A stretch of 15,061 bases of DNA from the NCBI GenBank assembly GCA_049698095.1, contig JBAVXA010000241.1, positions 1-15,061 on the forward strand, read 5' to 3'. The position numbers and the translations under genes were made by a program. Below are positions 13,895-15,061 of the stretch, piece after piece; within the stretch, counting starts at the first letter, position 1, and every line of letters begins with the position of its first letter. The DNA is from JBEEJL01 sp049698095. GTDB taxonomy: Bacteria > Pseudomonadota > Gammaproteobacteria > Burkholderiales > JBEEJL01. The notes beneath the pieces are model-generated. The model worked only from the letters and a program-made list of their open reading frames with translations, was not told the DNA's origin and ran no database searches.

Positions 13895-14257
13895 TCAGTG
13901 CCTGTCGTGACCGTGCTCATCGCGGTCGTGTTTGTTCTTTTTATTTTTGTGTTTCTTGCCCTTATCAGCCTGGACGAAATAAACCGGCTGGTTACACGCA
14001 TTATACTTGTGGCAATGCTTGGCCCATTTTTTTGCATGCCCGGGCGGCACGCGCATGTAAACCGGCGGAGGGGCGACGGCAGTCGGCATGATGATCACGG
14101 GTTGCGGATAAATCACAGGGGGATATATGCCGTTGCTGACATCGACGCGGCCATAAGGTGCAAGTACCTGGCTGATGGCGCTATCCACCGGCGATTGAGC
14201 TTGCGCGGCGAATGAAAGATACAACAAGCCGGCAAGCAAAACTTTGAAATATTTCAT
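13895..14257 (-). CDS. Small secreted protein with His/Lys-rich tail, unknown function
   Basis: From the ATG at 14257 this encodes 120 residues; an upstream in-frame ATG at 14299 is less likely because it would put 14 polar residues before the signal. The N terminus is a clear Sec signal peptide (MKYFKVLLAGLLYLSFAAQA, probable cleavage before QSPVD). A Pro-rich stretch follows (PPVIYPQPVI and APPPVYMRVPPG), then GHAKKWAKHCHKYNACNQP and VYFV with two Cys that could form a disulfide. The last ~25 residues are almost all Lys, His, Asp, Asn and Gly (KGKKHKNKKNKHDRD, EHGHDRH). The VPPGHAK-x-W-x-KHC-x-x-Y-x-AC motif resembles uncharacterised betaproteobacterial secreted proteins. A periplasmic metal- or polyanion-binding role is only a guess. 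Confidence 0.72.
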   Translation of the reverse strand: MKYFKVLLAGLLYLSFAAQAQSPVDSAISQVLAPYGRVDVSNGIYPPVIYPQPVIIMPTAVAPPPVYMRVPPGHAKKWAKHCHKYNACNQPVYFVQADKGKKHKNKKNKHDRDEHGHDRH

Positions 14258-14299
14258 AGGGTCTTTCTTTGAAGTAGCAGGAAAATAAATGTCATGCAT

Positions 14300-14348
14300 G
14301 GTATTTTATACGCATTAAGTGATCGCAATGCAGTTAAACGGAGCCAGA
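14300..14348. promoter_or_regulatory. Divergent promoter region of secreted protein and amidase
   Basis: The 91 bases between the two start codons hold TATTTTATA at 14302-14310. This gives TATAAAAT on the minus strand about 45 bases from the secreted-protein ATG, a plausible -10 box. The plus-strand amidase may use the same AT-rich core. No convincing -35 was found for either direction. GGAG six bases before the amidase ATG is a good ribosome site. Confidence 0.3.
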
Positions 14349-15061
14349 ATGAAAAAACCAGCGAATCAGCTCACGGCTACAGAAGCAGTAACGCTTATCG
14401 GTGAAGGCAAGTTGACAGCGGAAAAATTGGTGCGTGACTGTATTGAGCGCATCGATGCGCGGGAAAAAGACGTCGGCGCGTGGGCCTACTTCAACGAGGC
14501 GCAAGCCATTGCGCAGGCGCGCGCGTGCGATCAAAATCCTTCGCGCGGTTTGCTGCACGGCATTCCCGTTGGCGTAAAGGATATTATCGACACGGTTGAT
14601 ATGCCGACTGAATACGGAACGCCGATCTACGCCGGCAATCAGCCGCCGTGGGATGCCGCCTGTGTCAACGCAGTGCGCCACGCCGGCGGAATTATTCTCG
14701 GCAAAACCGTCACCACCGAACTTGCCTATTTCGGCCCGGGCAAAACACGCAACCCATTAAAACTGAACCACACGCCCGGCGGATCGTCGAGCGGCTCCGC
14801 AGCCGCCGTGGCCGATTGCATGGTCCCCCTTGCGTTCGGCACGCAGACCGGCGGCTCGACCCTACGCCCCGCCGCGTTTTGCGGTATTGTCGGATTCAAG
14901 CCGACGTTTAATCTTGTCAATCGCGCGGGTGTGAAGCCCGAGGCGGAAAGCCTGGATACCATCGGCATCATGACGCGCTGCGTGGCCGATGCAGCCTTGT
15001 TCACCGCTGCAGTGACCGATCGTTTTTATTTGCGTCATGTGCGTCCGCTCGACGGCACGCT
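14349..15061 (+). CDS. Amidase-signature family enzyme, 5' part (cut by window end)
   Basis: The frame is open from the ATG at 14349 (GGAG six bases upstream) to the window end, giving 237 residues of a protein expected to be ~430-480. The amidase-signature triad is complete: Lys77 in PVGVKDIIDT, cis-Ser146 in TPGGSSSGSAAA and nucleophile Ser170 in GTQTGGSTLRPAAFCG, with the canonical 24-residue Ser-Ser spacing. These enzymes hydrolyse amide bonds in the cytosol. The family includes GatA, but no gatB or gatC lies nearby, and the N terminus (LTATEAVTLIGEGKLTAEKL) is the generic amidase helix. I therefore call it a stand-alone amidase of unknown substrate. Confidence 0.9.
   Translation, partial: MKKPANQLTATEAVTLIGEGKLTAEKLVRDCIERIDAREKDVGAWAYFNEAQAIAQARACDQNPSRGLLHGIPVGVKDIIDTVDMPTEYGTPIYAGNQPPWDAACVNAVRHAGGIILGKTVTTELAYFGPGKTRNPLKLNHTPGGSSSGSAAAVADCMVPLAFGTQTGGSTLRPAAFCGIVGFKPTFNLVNRAGVKPEAESLDTIGIMTRCVADAALFTAAVTDRFYLRHVRPLDGT

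Noticed and set aside
13859..14215. Plus-strand frame with a very hydrophobic N terminus (VVTVLIAVVFVLFIFVF), membrane-protein-like
   Set aside because: It is the reverse strand of the Lys/His-rich tail of the secreted protein, which automatically produces Phe/Val/Leu codons; the minus-strand gene has a proper signal peptide and start.
14349..15061. GatA subunit of the glutamyl-tRNA(Gln) amidotransferase
   Set aside because: The triad is shared by all amidase-signature enzymes; no gatC or gatB neighbour is visible and the C-terminal half is missing, so the specific name is not supported.

Overview
The window is a chromosomal stretch of a moderately GC-rich Gram-negative bacterium, most likely a betaproteobacterium of the Nitrosomonadales/Gallionellaceae/Methylophilaceae kind. 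This rests on protein character (classical fused ArgA, YggX, class II Calvin-type aldolase, PykA-type pyruvate kinase) and on the tkt-gap-pgk-pyk-fba-purC gene order. I could not run a search, so the placement is an inference. I see no phage, plasmid, CRISPR, tRNA or rRNA gene.

Layout. Positions 1-316 hold no gene but carry three kinds of dispersed, REP-like inverted repeats. From 317 to 2794 three minus-strand genes follow: yggX (iron trafficking/oxidative protection), argA (N-acetylglutamate synthase) and rsmE (16S rRNA m3U1498 methyltransferase). An inositol-monophosphatase-family gene diverges from rsmE (2899-3681) and converges on pgl (6-phosphogluconolactonase, 3691-4416, minus).

The most informative part is 4403-5404, a decayed oxidative pentose phosphate/Entner-Doudoroff locus. 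Only about the last 43 codons of zwf remain (minus strand, ending inside the pgl start). They are joined head to head to an internal piece of edd (plus strand, about 110 of some 600 residues, with a one-base frameshift). That piece is joined in frame to eda, which lacks its first ~30 residues and has a TGA where a C-terminal Trp codon is expected. The ancestral order was probably <-pgl <-zwf | edd-> eda->, reduced by two deletions and two point lesions. The surviving pgl has unusual substitutions in its diagnostic GHTASLFP motif, including loss of the His, consistent with relaxed selection.

From 5649 to 12790 lies an intact central-carbon cluster on the plus strand: tkt, gap, pgk, pyk and fba. 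It covers the C3-C6 sugar phosphate interconversions shared by the Calvin cycle, gluconeogenesis and lower glycolysis. A strong intrinsic terminator closes it after fba. purC follows, apparently from a TTG start, with its own terminator. A small secreted His/Lys-rich protein of unknown function (minus) and a divergent amidase-signature enzyme (plus, cut by the window end) finish the window.

Intact triose/sugar phosphate genes beside destroyed zwf/edd/eda suggest a lineage that makes sugars rather than oxidising glucose-6-phosphate, such as an obligate autotroph or methylotroph, unless paralogues exist elsewhere. I found no convincing new multi-gene system; the interest lies in the gene decay and the repeat families.
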